From the IMG/VR virus record IMGVR_UViG_3300005253_000027, positions 1-45,719 of that record: a stretch of DNA of 45,719 bases; one strand, given 5' to 3'. The notes under the pieces were generated by a model. It searched no databases and was not told the origin of the DNA. It saw only the letters and a program-made list of their open reading frames with translations. This DNA comes from a virus. Each line of letters opens with the position of its first letter. Position 1 is the first letter of the stretch. The position numbers and the translations under genes were made by a program. This document shows, in pieces, positions 26,959 to 35,357 of the stretch.

Positions 26959-27817
26959 TGAAAACGACACCTCCGAACAAACGGAACAACTGTCGGAAGA
27001 AGTAACGAGTCTGGTAAACGCCGACGGCACGTTCGTCAAGGACTGGACCACCAAGTTGAAAGACGAGACCCTGCATAACGATCCTACTTTGATAAGGTTC
27101 AAAGGGATTGAAGAATTGTCAAGCGGCCATGTCAATGTCCGCAGGCAAGTCCCTATGGACAAAATGCCCAGGCCTACCGACCACTTCACCGATACCGATT
27201 GGGAAGACTTCCATAAAGCCGGTGGCAAGCCTGATACCGCCGGTGATTACAATATTCAGCGAGACGAGAAAATCCCCGAAGCGGCAATGACCAAACAGAT
27301 GATCGAGGGTTATGAGGAACTTTTCCACAAGATAGGTTTGAGCAAGAAACAGTCCGACGCCATAGTGGCTTATAATTCCGAGCAGATGATAACTCAGTTG
27401 ACCACGATGGCGCAGAAATCGGAGATGGACTTCAATACCCTCAAGGACGGATTGACAAAGAAGTGGGGCCTGGCGTTCGAGCAAAATACCCATCTCGGTA
27501 ATATAGCCATTGACAAAGGCGCTATCAAAGGCGCAGATGGTAAAGTCGATTTGGATGCTAAAGAAAGACTGATCGAGAAGATCAACAAAGACCCGGACTT
27601 GATAGAGTTCGCCTCGAATCTCGGAAGTCTTTTCGCCGAACACAAAATAGTCGAGGATATCAATATTCCAAGTATAGGTGATATGGACACCAAGATACGT
27701 GAAGCCCAGAACCATCCGGCGTATATGGATAAGAGAAATCCCGACCATGCTCGCCAAGTTCAAATAGTTGCACATTTGATTCAGGAGAAAACGAAACACC
27801 AAAAGAAATCAGCATAA
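26951..27817 (+). CDS. Scaffolding protein
   Basis: The 288-residue acidic protein has an opening typical of podovirus scaffolds: LVNADGTFVKDWTTKL, RFKGIEELSSGHVNVRR, RPTDHFTDTDWEDF. It then has a helical centre (MIEGYEELFHKIGLSKKQSD) and a charged, Lys-rich C-terminus (LIQEKTKHQKKSA) that would contact the capsid. It should guide shell assembly and leave before packaging. It lies directly between portal and capsid, as expected. Confidence 0.8.
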   Translation: MPDENDTSEQTEQLSEEVTSLVNADGTFVKDWTTKLKDETLHNDPTLIRFKGIEELSSGHVNVRRQVPMDKMPRPTDHFTDTDWEDFHKAGGKPDTAGDYNIQRDEKIPEAAMTKQMIEGYEELFHKIGLSKKQSDAIVAYNSEQMITQLTTMAQKSEMDFNTLKDGLTKKWGLAFEQNTHLGNIAIDKGAIKGADGKVDLDAKERLIEKINKDPDLIEFASNLGSLFAEHKIVEDINIPSIGDMDTKIREAQNHPAYMDKRNPDHARQVQIVAHLIQEKTKHQKKSA

Positions 27818-27894
27818 CGGACAACCCCTTCGTGGCCCCGGAAAACGGTGGTAATCCACCCGTGACCAACGCTATGTAGGAAAGCCCCTTTTTG

Positions 27895-27940
27895 GATAAC
27901 CTTTCCGCAAGACTTAAACGAGTTTTAACGAAAGGTTATC
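27895..27940 (+). promoter_or_regulatory. Hairpin holding the capsid ribosome site
   Basis: GATAACCTTTC (27895-27905) and GAAAGGTTATC (27930-27940) form a perfect 11-bp stem. CTTAAAC and GTTTTAA can pair in the loop. The Shine-Dalgarno AAAGG (27931-27935) lies in the 3' arm, three bases before ATG 27943. It is either an RNase III-type processing site or a translational gate for the most abundant virion protein. Confidence 0.8.
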
Positions 27941-27942
27941 TA

Positions 27943-28893
27943 ATGTCATTTGAAATTACAGTAGCTTTTGTAGAGCAATACAGGTCGAATATCCTGCTAT
28001 TGTCTCAACAGAAGGTGAGTCGTACCAGAATGACTTGCCAGGAAGAGTCGGTCGTTGGCCGGACCTTCTACGGCGAGCGCATAGGAGCGACCGCCGGAGA
28101 GGATATTACCGACCGGCACGGCGACACGCCCCAAATCTCCACCCCGCATTCCAGGCGCAGAGGGTCTATGGTCGATTGGGACATCGGCGATCTTGTCGAT
28201 GAAATGGATAAGATCAAGATGTTGATCGACCCCACGAGTACCTACATCCAGAACTTCATGGCCGCCGCCAATCGTCGTATCGACAAGCACATCTACGACG
28301 CTCTTGGTGGTACGGCGGCTGCCGGTGTGACTGGTGGAACAACGGTCAACAACTACGACGCCGGTGAATGTCGTCTGGTAGACAGTGACGGAACCGTAGT
28401 CAGCGCGGGGTCGAACCATTCGGCTGCGACTTCGACTGTCTTGACAATCGCCAAGCTGTTGACTTGTAAGACCTTATTGGACGAAGGGGATATTGACCCC
28501 GAGCGCCAGAGGTACTTCGTAACCAACCCCTTCAACCTCAACGAACTGCTCAACACTACCGAAGTCAAGAGTTCCGACTACAACACGGTCAAGGCTTTGG
28601 CGCAGGGCAAGATCGACACCTTCATGGGCTTCAAGTTCATCATGTTGCAGAACTTCCAGGATGAGATCAAAGGCCATTTGAGGGACAGTGAAGTCGAGAC
28701 CGCCGACGAAGCCGTTGAGTGCTACGCATGGGCGCAGGACGCCATCAAGCTCGGTGTGGGCAAGGACATCACCACCGAGGTCGATAGAATCCCCCTAAAG
28801 CGGTACAGCGTCCAGGTGTACATGAGGCACAGCTTCGGCGCCGTCAGGGTCGAGGGTCCGGCAGTCGTGGAGATTTCGTTGAAGAAGAAGTAA
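27943..28893 (+). CDS. Major capsid protein
   Basis: ATG 27943 (MSFEITVAFVEQYRSNILLL) is placed behind AAAGG; the TTG 27892 frame would read through the hairpin. The 316-residue product has the expected order: an N-terminal arm, EDITDRHGDTPQISTPHSRR, then DWDIGDLVDEMDKIKMLIDP, FMAAANRRIDKHIYDALGG, RYFVTNPFNLNELLN, and a C-terminal RHSFGAVRVEGPAVVEISLK. This is the HK97-like capsid pattern common in environmental podoviruses. It lies after the scaffold. Confidence 0.85.
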   Translation: MSFEITVAFVEQYRSNILLLSQQKVSRTRMTCQEESVVGRTFYGERIGATAGEDITDRHGDTPQISTPHSRRRGSMVDWDIGDLVDEMDKIKMLIDPTSTYIQNFMAAANRRIDKHIYDALGGTAAAGVTGGTTVNNYDAGECRLVDSDGTVVSAGSNHSAATSTVLTIAKLLTCKTLLDEGDIDPERQRYFVTNPFNLNELLNTTEVKSSDYNTVKALAQGKIDTFMGFKFIMLQNFQDEIKGHLRDSEVETADEAVECYAWAQDAIKLGVGKDITTEVDRIPLKRYSVQVYMRHSFGAVRVEGPAVVEISLKKK

Positions 28894-28941
28894 GTCTTGG
28901 CCGAACAGGGCTGAGAAGAATATTTAATTAGGAGACTGAAA

Positions 28942-29736
28942 ATGTCAGGACCACAACCAGTAAATCATCCCAACGCCATAGCAGGGCAGTTGAGGATAGA
29001 CCCTACTGATACCACGAGATTTGGTGTCTACAGCACGGGGACAGTCAAGAAGCATCCTTACGGTCTTCGCTATCGAGTTGGCGATAGGGTGTTCAAGTAC
29101 ATCAGAGGCGGGGCTGCCTTACAGCCCAGAAAGGGCGGTCACAACATGGGCGCCTTTAGCGGCGTCACAGGCGGTAACGTGACCGCAAGGGCAATCGGTG
29201 ACGTTTGGGTGGATATACTTCTGGACGGTACTACCGGGGGCACGGCGTGGTTCGGCACTAAGAACGAAATGGTTGGTGGCATGTGGGTTCAGCCGGACAC
29301 CACAAATCTACAGTTCAGAATGATTACCGGTCACGAGAAGGGCGCTAACGGCGGGATCATCAAGGTTTATCTCGACGGCCCGATTACCAGGACGATGATT
29401 GCAACGTCTTTTATGGAAATCGCTCAGAACCCATATCGTAATTTACAACATGCCGGAAATAATTTCACCTCGGTTTTTGGTGTACCAACTACCGTGATAG
29501 CTTCCGGTTCTTACGGTTGGGGCCAGACGTGGGGGCCGTGTGTTTTGAACCCGAATACGCCGGTCGCAGATACGGCTTCATGGCGTACAGTGTGTTTCAG
29601 GAACGATGGTTCTATTTCCGGGTTTGACGATATTATCGGAGAGACGGGTCATCAGGTAGCTGGATTTGTAATCGACAACACTTCGCCCGGTAGCGACAAC
29701 CCACCGTTTATCTTTTTGCAGATCAGCCCGTTTTAG
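28942..29736 (+). CDS. Probable head decoration or minor structural protein, 264 aa
   Basis: A strong GGAG precedes ATG 28942. The protein is beta-rich and Gly/Thr-rich throughout (DTTRFGVYSTGTVKKHPYGL; ILLDGTTGGTAWFGTK; ISPF at the end). It directly follows the capsid gene, where phages keep head decoration proteins. No catalytic motif is visible. The surface-exposed role is inferred from position. Confidence 0.6.
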   Translation: MSGPQPVNHPNAIAGQLRIDPTDTTRFGVYSTGTVKKHPYGLRYRVGDRVFKYIRGGAALQPRKGGHNMGAFSGVTGGNVTARAIGDVWVDILLDGTTGGTAWFGTKNEMVGGMWVQPDTTNLQFRMITGHEKGANGGIIKVYLDGPITRTMIATSFMEIAQNPYRNLQHAGNNFTSVFGVPTTVIASGSYGWGQTWGPCVLNPNTPVADTASWRTVCFRNDGSISGFDDIIGETGHQVAGFVIDNTSPGSDNPPFIFLQISPF

Positions 29737-29745
29737 AGGTGTACG

Positions 29746-29973
29746 ATGGACGCAGCCATGAGAGAAGCGGTTAGACGCGGCGACGAGGAGTTGATCCCCG
29801 CCGGCGTGTCGGACGTAGACTTGACGGATATGATGAATGCACGTTCGCACAGAGCGGGATTGACGAACCGTCAAGGCGAGTCGTGTAAGTCTGTCAGGAT
29901 TATCTCTCGTGGTTTCGGTCCGTCCAGGTTGAATCAGTGGCCGAGAGATGCAAATGGAAAATTGATCGAGTGA
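29746..29973 (+). CDS. Hypothetical basic protein, 75 aa
   Basis: AGAGG precedes ATG 29746. MDAAMREAVRRGDEELIPAG, then RSHRAGLTNRQGESCKSVRI and SRLNQWPRDANGKLIE. It is mostly polar with a conserved-looking Arg/Gly/Trp end, perhaps a head-completion accessory. It ends exactly at a terminator. Confidence 0.6.
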   Translation: MDAAMREAVRRGDEELIPAGVSDVDLTDMMNARSHRAGLTNRQGESCKSVRIISRGFGPSRLNQWPRDANGKLIE

Positions 29974-30004
29974 GGGCGGGGGACGAACCTCCGCCCACTT
30001 TTTT
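29974..30004 (+). terminator. Rho-independent terminator after the head genes
   Basis: GGGCGG (29974-29979) pairs with CCGCCC (29991-29996), extended by inner G/C pairs, and is followed by ACTTTTTT. It would reduce transcription into the neck and tail genes, setting a higher level for the capsid group. Confidence 0.85.
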
Positions 30005-30019
30005 GAAAAGGAAATTGTT

Positions 30020-30166
30020 ATGGCACCGAGAAAGAAAGCACAAAAGTACGTGAGCGCAGAGCCGAACCTGGATAAAGATTCAAGGGAATACCATGCAATG
30101 TTCGGCTGGCCCGAGGAAGATGAAAACCCCGAAACAGAAACCTCCAATGTTGAGGAGACCAAATAA
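30020..30166 (+). CDS. Hypothetical acidic-tailed protein, 48 aa
   Basis: AAAAGGAAA precedes ATG 30020. It has a basic start (MAPRKKAQKYVSAEP), YHAMFGWPEEDENPETETSN, and a Glu-rich end. TAATG joins it to the next gene. It is too short for a known family, but codon order and coupling support it. Confidence 0.65.
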   Translation: MAPRKKAQKYVSAEPNLDKDSREYHAMFGWPEEDENPETETSNVEETK

Positions 30167-30456
30167 TGGCTGCTACAACCGATCAAACATTTTGGGGTTT
30201 TTTGTGGTGGATCAAACACAATAGAGGTCTGTCTATCGAGTCAATGACCGAAGACGATCTCGATGAACTGGTGTTAGCTTTCACAACGGTCAATACGACT
30301 TTGTGTACGTTCTCCACCACCGATCCCCTCGCATACGGCACGTTGGAATTCCCCCAGAGAGGTGGACTTGACGACGGCAACGGCGTTACGGCGGCTGCAA
30401 CTCAGGCAGTGGCCGATCAATCTCATTATCCGAAAACTCACTACGGGGGTGCATGA
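30166..30456 (+). CDS. Hypothetical structural-region protein, 96 aa
   Basis: MAATTDQTFWGFLWWIKHNR, then SMTEDDLDELVLAFTTVNTT and a Gly/Ala-rich end. It has an aromatic helix followed by beta segments. It is coupled on both sides (TAATG and ATGA). Place in the neck cluster suggests a minor virion part. Confidence 0.55.
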   Translation: MAATTDQTFWGFLWWIKHNRGLSIESMTEDDLDELVLAFTTVNTTLCTFSTTDPLAYGTLEFPQRGGLDDGNGVTAAATQAVADQSHYPKTHYGGA

Positions 30457-30839
30457 TGGCTTTGACAGCAAGCAGTACACCGACAATGGTGCCTCAAATC
30501 CCTTCTCTTGGAAGGGTAGACTGGGTAGTGAACGGATATTCTACGGACGCTTCTTCCGCTGACGAAGTCAAGGCGGCTCCGGGCGTAGGTAAGGCGTTAT
30601 TTATTAAGGAGGTGATTATTACCTGTAATGACGTTGATTCCTACCCCTGGCTACAAGACGAGGATGATAATGTTTTATTCGGCAGATTTTTCACCCTCTT
30701 GACTTCTGGTAGTGGATTTGTTCTTGCCTGGAAATTTACGAGGCCAATTCAGTTGGTAACAAATAAGGCACTTGAAATTAAAGCTGCCGCCGGTGGTAAT
30801 GTGTCGATATGGATCGAAGGGGCGACGGCGGAGGTATAA
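30453..30839 (+). CDS. Probable fibre or neck beta protein, 128 aa
   Basis: The second half, ALFIKEVIITCNDVDSYPWL to FTLLTSGSGFVLAWKFTRPI and NVSIWIEGATAEV, is a beta sandwich of the type found at fibre tips. Its layout resembles the end of the tail spike (an I-T-K-V-I-I strand and a final aromatic strand). It probably binds another virion protein or a receptor. Confidence 0.55.
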   Translation: MMALTASSTPTMVPQIPSLGRVDWVVNGYSTDASSADEVKAAPGVGKALFIKEVIITCNDVDSYPWLQDEDDNVLFGRFFTLLTSGSGFVLAWKFTRPIQLVTNKALEIKAAAGGNVSIWIEGATAEV

Positions 30840-30840
30840 A

Positions 30841-31032
30841 ATGGCTGACGTTGAAATATCCGATAAATGTGAATTCACAACCGGGGCGGACCAGGTGCGC
30901 CTAACCACACAGACGAATGGTGACACGATCCATATCCGTCACATCCATTTGGGCGCTGACGCCGCCGCCGCTTTGGCGTACCTGATAAACAAAACCGACA
31001 ACCATCTCAAGATAGAGATTAAGGAGGCGTAG
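30841..31032 (+). CDS. Hypothetical small protein, 63 aa
   Basis: ATG 30841 (MADVEISDKCEFTTGADQVR) starts two bases after the previous stop; a longer frame upstream overlaps it and is rejected. It has a beta start and a helix with AADAAAALAYLINKT. It is probably structural by position. Confidence 0.6.
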   Translation: MADVEISDKCEFTTGADQVRLTTQTNGDTIHIRHIHLGADAAAALAYLINKTDNHLKIEIKEA

Positions 31033-31680
31033 ATGGCTTCTGAGACTGAGATTATCAACCAGGCTCTTGGTAGAATAGGGTCGCAGCGCGTCAGTGACTT
31101 TGACGATACCAGCGAGGACAACTTACAGAGCGTCCAGGCGAGACTTCATTATGCCCAGACCAGAGATGCTTTGTTGAGGAGTCATTGGTGGAGGTTTGCC
31201 AGAACAAGAGTTCGGTTAAGCCCGAATGCAACCGCACCGGATTTCGAGTACAGCACCGCCTTCGACTTACCAAATGATTTCTTGAGAGAATGGTTGCCCC
31301 CTTGGGAGGATAACTCTGAGGTGCAGGGCCGGACTCGAAACTCCTACTCGTTAGAAGGCAAGCAGTTACTCTCTAACGAATCGACAATGCGACTGCGATA
31401 TGTCAAGAGGGTGGAAGACGTTACTGAATTTGATCCATTGTTCACCGAAGTCTTGGTTCTTCAACTTGCGCTCAAATTCGTCATGCCCATAGCTGAGGAC
31501 AAAGTCTTGTGGCGAATAATCTATGTTGAATTATGGGGTGAGCCTGGAATCAAGGGTGTCATGTCCAGGGTAAGGACGATGGACAAGCAGGAAACAAAAA
31601 CCGTGGGCCAAAACGAAACGCCAACTTGGAATGATTCAAGGCTTGCAGGCGCAGGGAATCCATTAAAGAGGTTTAGCTGA
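31033..31680 (+). CDS. Tail tubular protein A-like adaptor (T7 gp11 type)
   Basis: The 215-residue protein starts EIINQALGRIGSQRVSDFDD and continues ARLHYAQTRDALLRSHWWRF with DLPNDFLREWLPP, the typical pattern of the adaptor ring between portal and nozzle. The WWRFA step is a strong hallmark. It lies ahead of the fibre cluster and tubular B genes. Confidence 0.85.
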   Translation: MASETEIINQALGRIGSQRVSDFDDTSEDNLQSVQARLHYAQTRDALLRSHWWRFARTRVRLSPNATAPDFEYSTAFDLPNDFLREWLPPWEDNSEVQGRTRNSYSLEGKQLLSNESTMRLRYVKRVEDVTEFDPLFTEVLVLQLALKFVMPIAEDKVLWRIIYVELWGEPGIKGVMSRVRTMDKQETKTVGQNETPTWNDSRLAGAGNPLKRFS

Positions 31681-31886
31681 TGGATCTGAAACCTTTATTA
31701 GTGCCGGCCGGTAGCGATACCGAAGTCCAGCTCAACGATGGCGGAATCTTCGGTGCGGATGCTACGTTCAACTTCAATAAAACGACAAAGACACTGACCG
31801 CTCAGGAACTTGAGGTGACGAACGATGCCAATGTCGGGGCTACATGCACGGTCAAAAGACTTCTGGCCGGAGGGGTAACGGAATGA
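31680..31886 (+). CDS. Fibre-type beta protein, 68 aa
   Basis: GSDTEVQLNDGGIFGADATF and NKTTKTLTAQELEVTNDANV form the start of a repeated beta motif that in other phages precedes long fibre shafts. It is short here, so it is either a stand-alone assembly piece or a truncated fibre. It overlaps the previous gene by one base. Confidence 0.6.
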   Translation: MDLKPLLVPAGSDTEVQLNDGGIFGADATFNFNKTTKTLTAQELEVTNDANVGATCTVKRLLAGGVTE

Positions 31887-31911
31887 TTTCTATTTTGGAG
31901 GCACGAGAATA

Positions 31912-32574
31912 ATGGCTGACACAATTACTATCCTGGACGGCTTGGCGCACGCACAGAACACCGCCGACTCAGCGACTTTGTTCGATATTGACGACGCCGT
32001 GAATTCTGCGGTAGGGACTTGGCCGGTTGCGATACCAATGAGTGCTACTCGGGCTCGCGTAATTTTCAACAACACGTTCGACCCGGACGGAGCGACGGTT
32101 GCCTGCCGAGTGCGAGTGACAAAAGCGACCGATATCACAACAGCCGCAAGCGTAGCGACGGCGACGAAGACCGAGAACACACAAGCGATGGAATGGACTG
32201 ACCTCGCTCAGAACACGGTTGTCGAAACCGGAACGATCGATCTGGACTCGAACATCCAATCCGTCCTCCATATTGACGTGTGCCTCTCGAACACGACTGC
32301 CCATACAGGCACAGAAATCGTCGTCCAGATCGCGAGCGAGGCGGGTGTGGACGATGCCTGGACCACACTAGGCGCCGGTGGATGGATAGGCCCGACTGGA
32401 ACGGCTATCTCCGCCGTACTACCGGCTAACGAAGCGGCCGGGCAGACGGAAATCAGCCTCACGAATCCGGTGGCGAACAACTTCGATAACGACGGCAAGT
32501 TCAAGTTTATGAAGAACGGTACGATTGCGAATTCGGAAATCGTATACCAGACGGCACAGTCGGGCGACACATAA
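31912..32574 (+). CDS. Virion beta-rich protein, 220 aa
   Basis: GGAGG precedes ATG 31912. It is a Thr/Ala-rich beta protein (ATRARVIFNNTFDPDGATVA; VVETGTIDLDSNIQSVLHID) without catalytic residues. Regular strands of 8-10 residues suggest a jelly-roll or Ig-like domain for fibre assembly. It is coupled to the LamG gene. Confidence 0.6.
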   Translation: MADTITILDGLAHAQNTADSATLFDIDDAVNSAVGTWPVAIPMSATRARVIFNNTFDPDGATVACRVRVTKATDITTAASVATATKTENTQAMEWTDLAQNTVVETGTIDLDSNIQSVLHIDVCLSNTTAHTGTEIVVQIASEAGVDDAWTTLGAGGWIGPTGTAISAVLPANEAAGQTEISLTNPVANNFDNDGKFKFMKNGTIANSEIVYQTAQSGDT

Positions 32575-33377
32575 TGCACATTCCGGGACAAAAACCGATG
32601 TTGGGTCAGTCCTTGAACGGGGCGCTTGCGATCAATAAAGGACTCGTGGGGGCATGGCTAAATGTGGAACACGCTCCAGTCGGCGGTCGCCTGCTCGACC
32701 TCTCCGGCAACAGCAACCACGGGACGCTCTTCAGCACTACAAGTACAGTTGCCGGCAATTTCGGCAACGCTTTAGATTTTGGTGGCGACGCAGCGGGAGA
32801 TTATGTCGATATTCCCTACAGTGCCGTGTTAGATAATCCAGCGGCATTTACAATGGTCATATGGGCGAAGTCGAACATTTTAGGCAGTGGCTATACTGCT
32901 GATAGGGCTTTTCTTGTAGATATGGGAGTATTCAATCCAACTGGCCGAGGGATCTATTTAGAGCCTGATGACGACAAGATTGTTGCTTATTACAACGGTG
33001 GCAACACGGCAGTGGCTAACGCTACATTGGACTTGAATTGGCATCAGTATGTTTTTGTATATAATGGCGCGAATCGCATTCTTTATATCGACGCAATTCC
33101 GCAGGGGAGCCCTACTTCCGTTGGTGTTGGCACGATTACGGATAACCCATATCGGATCGGGGCTCAATCAAAATTTTTGGAGCGACATTGGAACGGCCAG
33201 ATTGACCATGTGTTGGATTACAACCGAGCCTTGAGTGCCGGCGAGATAACCAGCTTGTACGGTGATCCGTTTCAAGGTTGGAACAGAACTCCTATAGAAC
33301 TTATTGTTGCGGCTACGAGCATAGGGGCTGCTCCGACAGGGATTGTAGTGCTTAGACGAAGAAGGGAGGCAACATGA
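32574..33377 (+). CDS. LamG/concanavalin-like tail protein, 267 aa
   Basis: Residues 20-230 form a LamG-type jelly roll: GLVGAWLNVEHAPVGGRLLD, LSGNSNHGTLF, FGNALDFGGDAAGDYVDIPY, FTMVIWAKSNI, WHQYVFVYNGANRILYIDAI and GQIDHVLDYNRALSAGEITS. Such domains bind sugars or surface glycans. The end has a hydrophobic stretch (IELIVAATSIGAAPTGIVVL) and RRRREAT, an unusual anchor-like tail that may fix it to the virion. Confidence 0.8.
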   Translation: MHIPGQKPMLGQSLNGALAINKGLVGAWLNVEHAPVGGRLLDLSGNSNHGTLFSTTSTVAGNFGNALDFGGDAAGDYVDIPYSAVLDNPAAFTMVIWAKSNILGSGYTADRAFLVDMGVFNPTGRGIYLEPDDDKIVAYYNGGNTAVANATLDLNWHQYVFVYNGANRILYIDAIPQGSPTSVGVGTITDNPYRIGAQSKFLERHWNGQIDHVLDYNRALSAGEITSLYGDPFQGWNRTPIELIVAATSIGAAPTGIVVLRRRREAT

Positions 33378-34477
33378 GTCAAAGAGTTTTGAGAAAATAC
33401 GGCGTTCAGACAGACATTGATTTTGATGTATATAAAGTTGATGGAGTGGACTTGCGAACGGATTGGGCGCCAGCTCAGGCTGATTGTAGGATTATGAAGG
33501 ATGGCGGAGCCTTTCAAATGTGTGACAATACAGCTGTCACTGAAAGTGGAACCTACTCGATCATATTAACTGCAACGGAGATGCAGTTTGCTAGCGGAGT
33601 CTTGAAGATAGTGGATGCTGCGACGAAAGTATTCCTTGATAAAGTAATTATCATCGAAACCTATGGTCACGCATCGGCTCAGCACGCGATGGACTTTGAT
33701 GACGCTGATGGTTCTACATTAACAGAGGTCGGCGGGGATGGAGCTCAATTAACTGAAGCTGGAGGCGATGGAGATCATCTTAGCGAAGCCGGGGGAACTG
33801 GAGATCAGTTTTCCGGTTTACCTAGAAGTGAAGCTGATTTAACCTACATCCACGGCACTGCCTTAACCGAAACCGCAGGCCAGCTTGCTGCGGCATTTAA
33901 GAAATTCTTCGATGTTGCGGCTCCAACAGCAACGGCGCTTAGTTTACCAGATGCGCTCCCCGATGCGGCTGGAGGATTGCCGGTGTCCGACGCCGGCGGT
34001 CTTGATCTCGATACGAAACTGGCAAATACAAATGAAATCACCGCCGCCCGCATGGGGGCATTGACCGATTGGATCAACGGTGGCCGACTGGACTTGATTC
34101 TGGATATCATTGCCGCCGATACCACTACAGATATACCCGCCTTGATAGCAACGGCGCAGAACGATCTTGATACGATCACAGGCGGAAGTGGAGTATTGAT
34201 AGATACTGATGCTGTTGATGCCGATGCCTTAAAAGCTGATGCCGTTGACGAAATATGGGCCAAGGCTATGAGTGATCTTGCCCAAGGCGCGCCAAGTGCA
34301 ACGGCTTCGGTATTGGTGGCGATCAATTGGTTATATGAGGCATTCAGAAACAAGTCAAAGACCACTGCTACGCGAATTACGATTTATAAGGACAACACTA
34401 CGACTGAACTGGCAAGGTCTACGATAAGTGATGACGCAACCACATTTACCAAGGGCGAGATGGCAACGGGTGTTTAA
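33374..34477 (+). CDS. Fibre-like protein with GGDG repeats, 367 aa
   Basis: The N-terminal 110 residues form a beta domain. Residues about 113-150 have three near-repeats (TEVGGDGAQL, TEAGGDGDHL, SEAGGTGDQF), then helical segments (LAAAFKKFFDVAAPTATALS; MGALTDWINGGRLDLILDII) and a C-terminal domain with TTATRITIYKDNTTTEL. A repeat-linked, partly trimeric fibre is likely. It is coupled to the next gene by ATG at its stop. Confidence 0.65.
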   Translation: MSQRVLRKYGVQTDIDFDVYKVDGVDLRTDWAPAQADCRIMKDGGAFQMCDNTAVTESGTYSIILTATEMQFASGVLKIVDAATKVFLDKVIIIETYGHASAQHAMDFDDADGSTLTEVGGDGAQLTEAGGDGDHLSEAGGTGDQFSGLPRSEADLTYIHGTALTETAGQLAAAFKKFFDVAAPTATALSLPDALPDAAGGLPVSDAGGLDLDTKLANTNEITAARMGALTDWINGGRLDLILDIIAADTTTDIPALIATAQNDLDTITGGSGVLIDTDAVDADALKADAVDEIWAKAMSDLAQGAPSATASVLVAINWLYEAFRNKSKTTATRITIYKDNTTTELARSTISDDATTFTKGEMATGV

Positions 34478-35343
34478 TGGCTGTAGATACTGAAACAAAA
34501 AGACGGTCGGCTTTAGGTATGCTCGTAATGGCGCTGACCATTGCGCCTGTGCCGGATGGCACTATTGCCGCCGTTGACCGCGAACATATTACGGGCATTT
34601 ATGCAGGAATAGCTCCTGCCTCTCCGGGCGTATTAACAACAGCTATTCATATTTTCAGCGAAACAACAGTCGAACCCAACCATGCTACAGACAATCCGAG
34701 CAGTGTTTTGATTGCCGACGACCTTGAGGTGCAGGGAGAGGGGTTCTTTGGAAGTGGGTCTAATTACTCTCAATTTGAAGGTGATGGCACGTATGTAATG
34801 AAAGGAGCCGCGACTGTCTGGAATGATTTAATCTTACCACTATCAAGCGCAAGAGTCCCAGCGGCAAACGCGCCATCGTGGACATCGTTCATCGGGAACC
34901 TAAATGCTTATACTTACGATGTGAATGATTTTCAGGAATTTTCCACCGAGATAGAACATGGATACAAGAGCGGCTCGACTTTTGAGTTTCATATTCACGG
35001 AGCGGTAAATGGCAGCAACGTAGACGATAGAACAATCAAATTCGAGATAGAATATACAATTGCCGATACCCCCGCAGAATCAGGATTCGGGGATGTCTAT
35101 CCGGCTACCACCACGATCAACGGCGAGTTGACCATCCCGGCGGCTACAACAGACCTCACAGCTTTCAGTATTCACATTGGAACGGATTCTACAGGTAGTT
35201 TTGTTCAAGGGGCTATAGTAAACGGTAGAGTCCGAAGAATAACTTCCACTGGCACAGAGCCGACTGGCGATCCATTTCTTACTGAGGTCGGGATACACGC
35301 CGAAGACGATACTATTGGATCACGAACTGAAACAGCTAAATAG
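34477..35343 (+). CDS. Probable receptor-binding or fibre protein, 288 aa
   Basis: It has a helical start with hydrophobic LGMLVMALTIAP, then a beta-rich body (VLIADDLEVQGEGFFGSGSN; FEFHIHGAVNGSNVDDRTIK). A final beta domain (TTINGELTIPAATTDLTAFS) carries strands facing HIG.DSTG. The fold is like a fibre tip. No enzymatic motif. Confidence 0.55.
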   Translation: MAVDTETKRRSALGMLVMALTIAPVPDGTIAAVDREHITGIYAGIAPASPGVLTTAIHIFSETTVEPNHATDNPSSVLIADDLEVQGEGFFGSGSNYSQFEGDGTYVMKGAATVWNDLILPLSSARVPAANAPSWTSFIGNLNAYTYDVNDFQEFSTEIEHGYKSGSTFEFHIHGAVNGSNVDDRTIKFEIEYTIADTPAESGFGDVYPATTTINGELTIPAATTDLTAFSIHIGTDSTGSFVQGAIVNGRVRRITSTGTEPTGDPFLTEVGIHAEDDTIGSRTETAK

Positions 35344-35357
35344 AATAGAAAAGCTCG

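Noticed and set aside
21892-27936. Shared 12-mer TTAACGAAAGGT before the 21938 gene and the capsid gene as a possible phage promoter
   Set aside because: A 12-base match between two places is expected by chance in a genome this size, and at the capsid it is explained by the hairpin.
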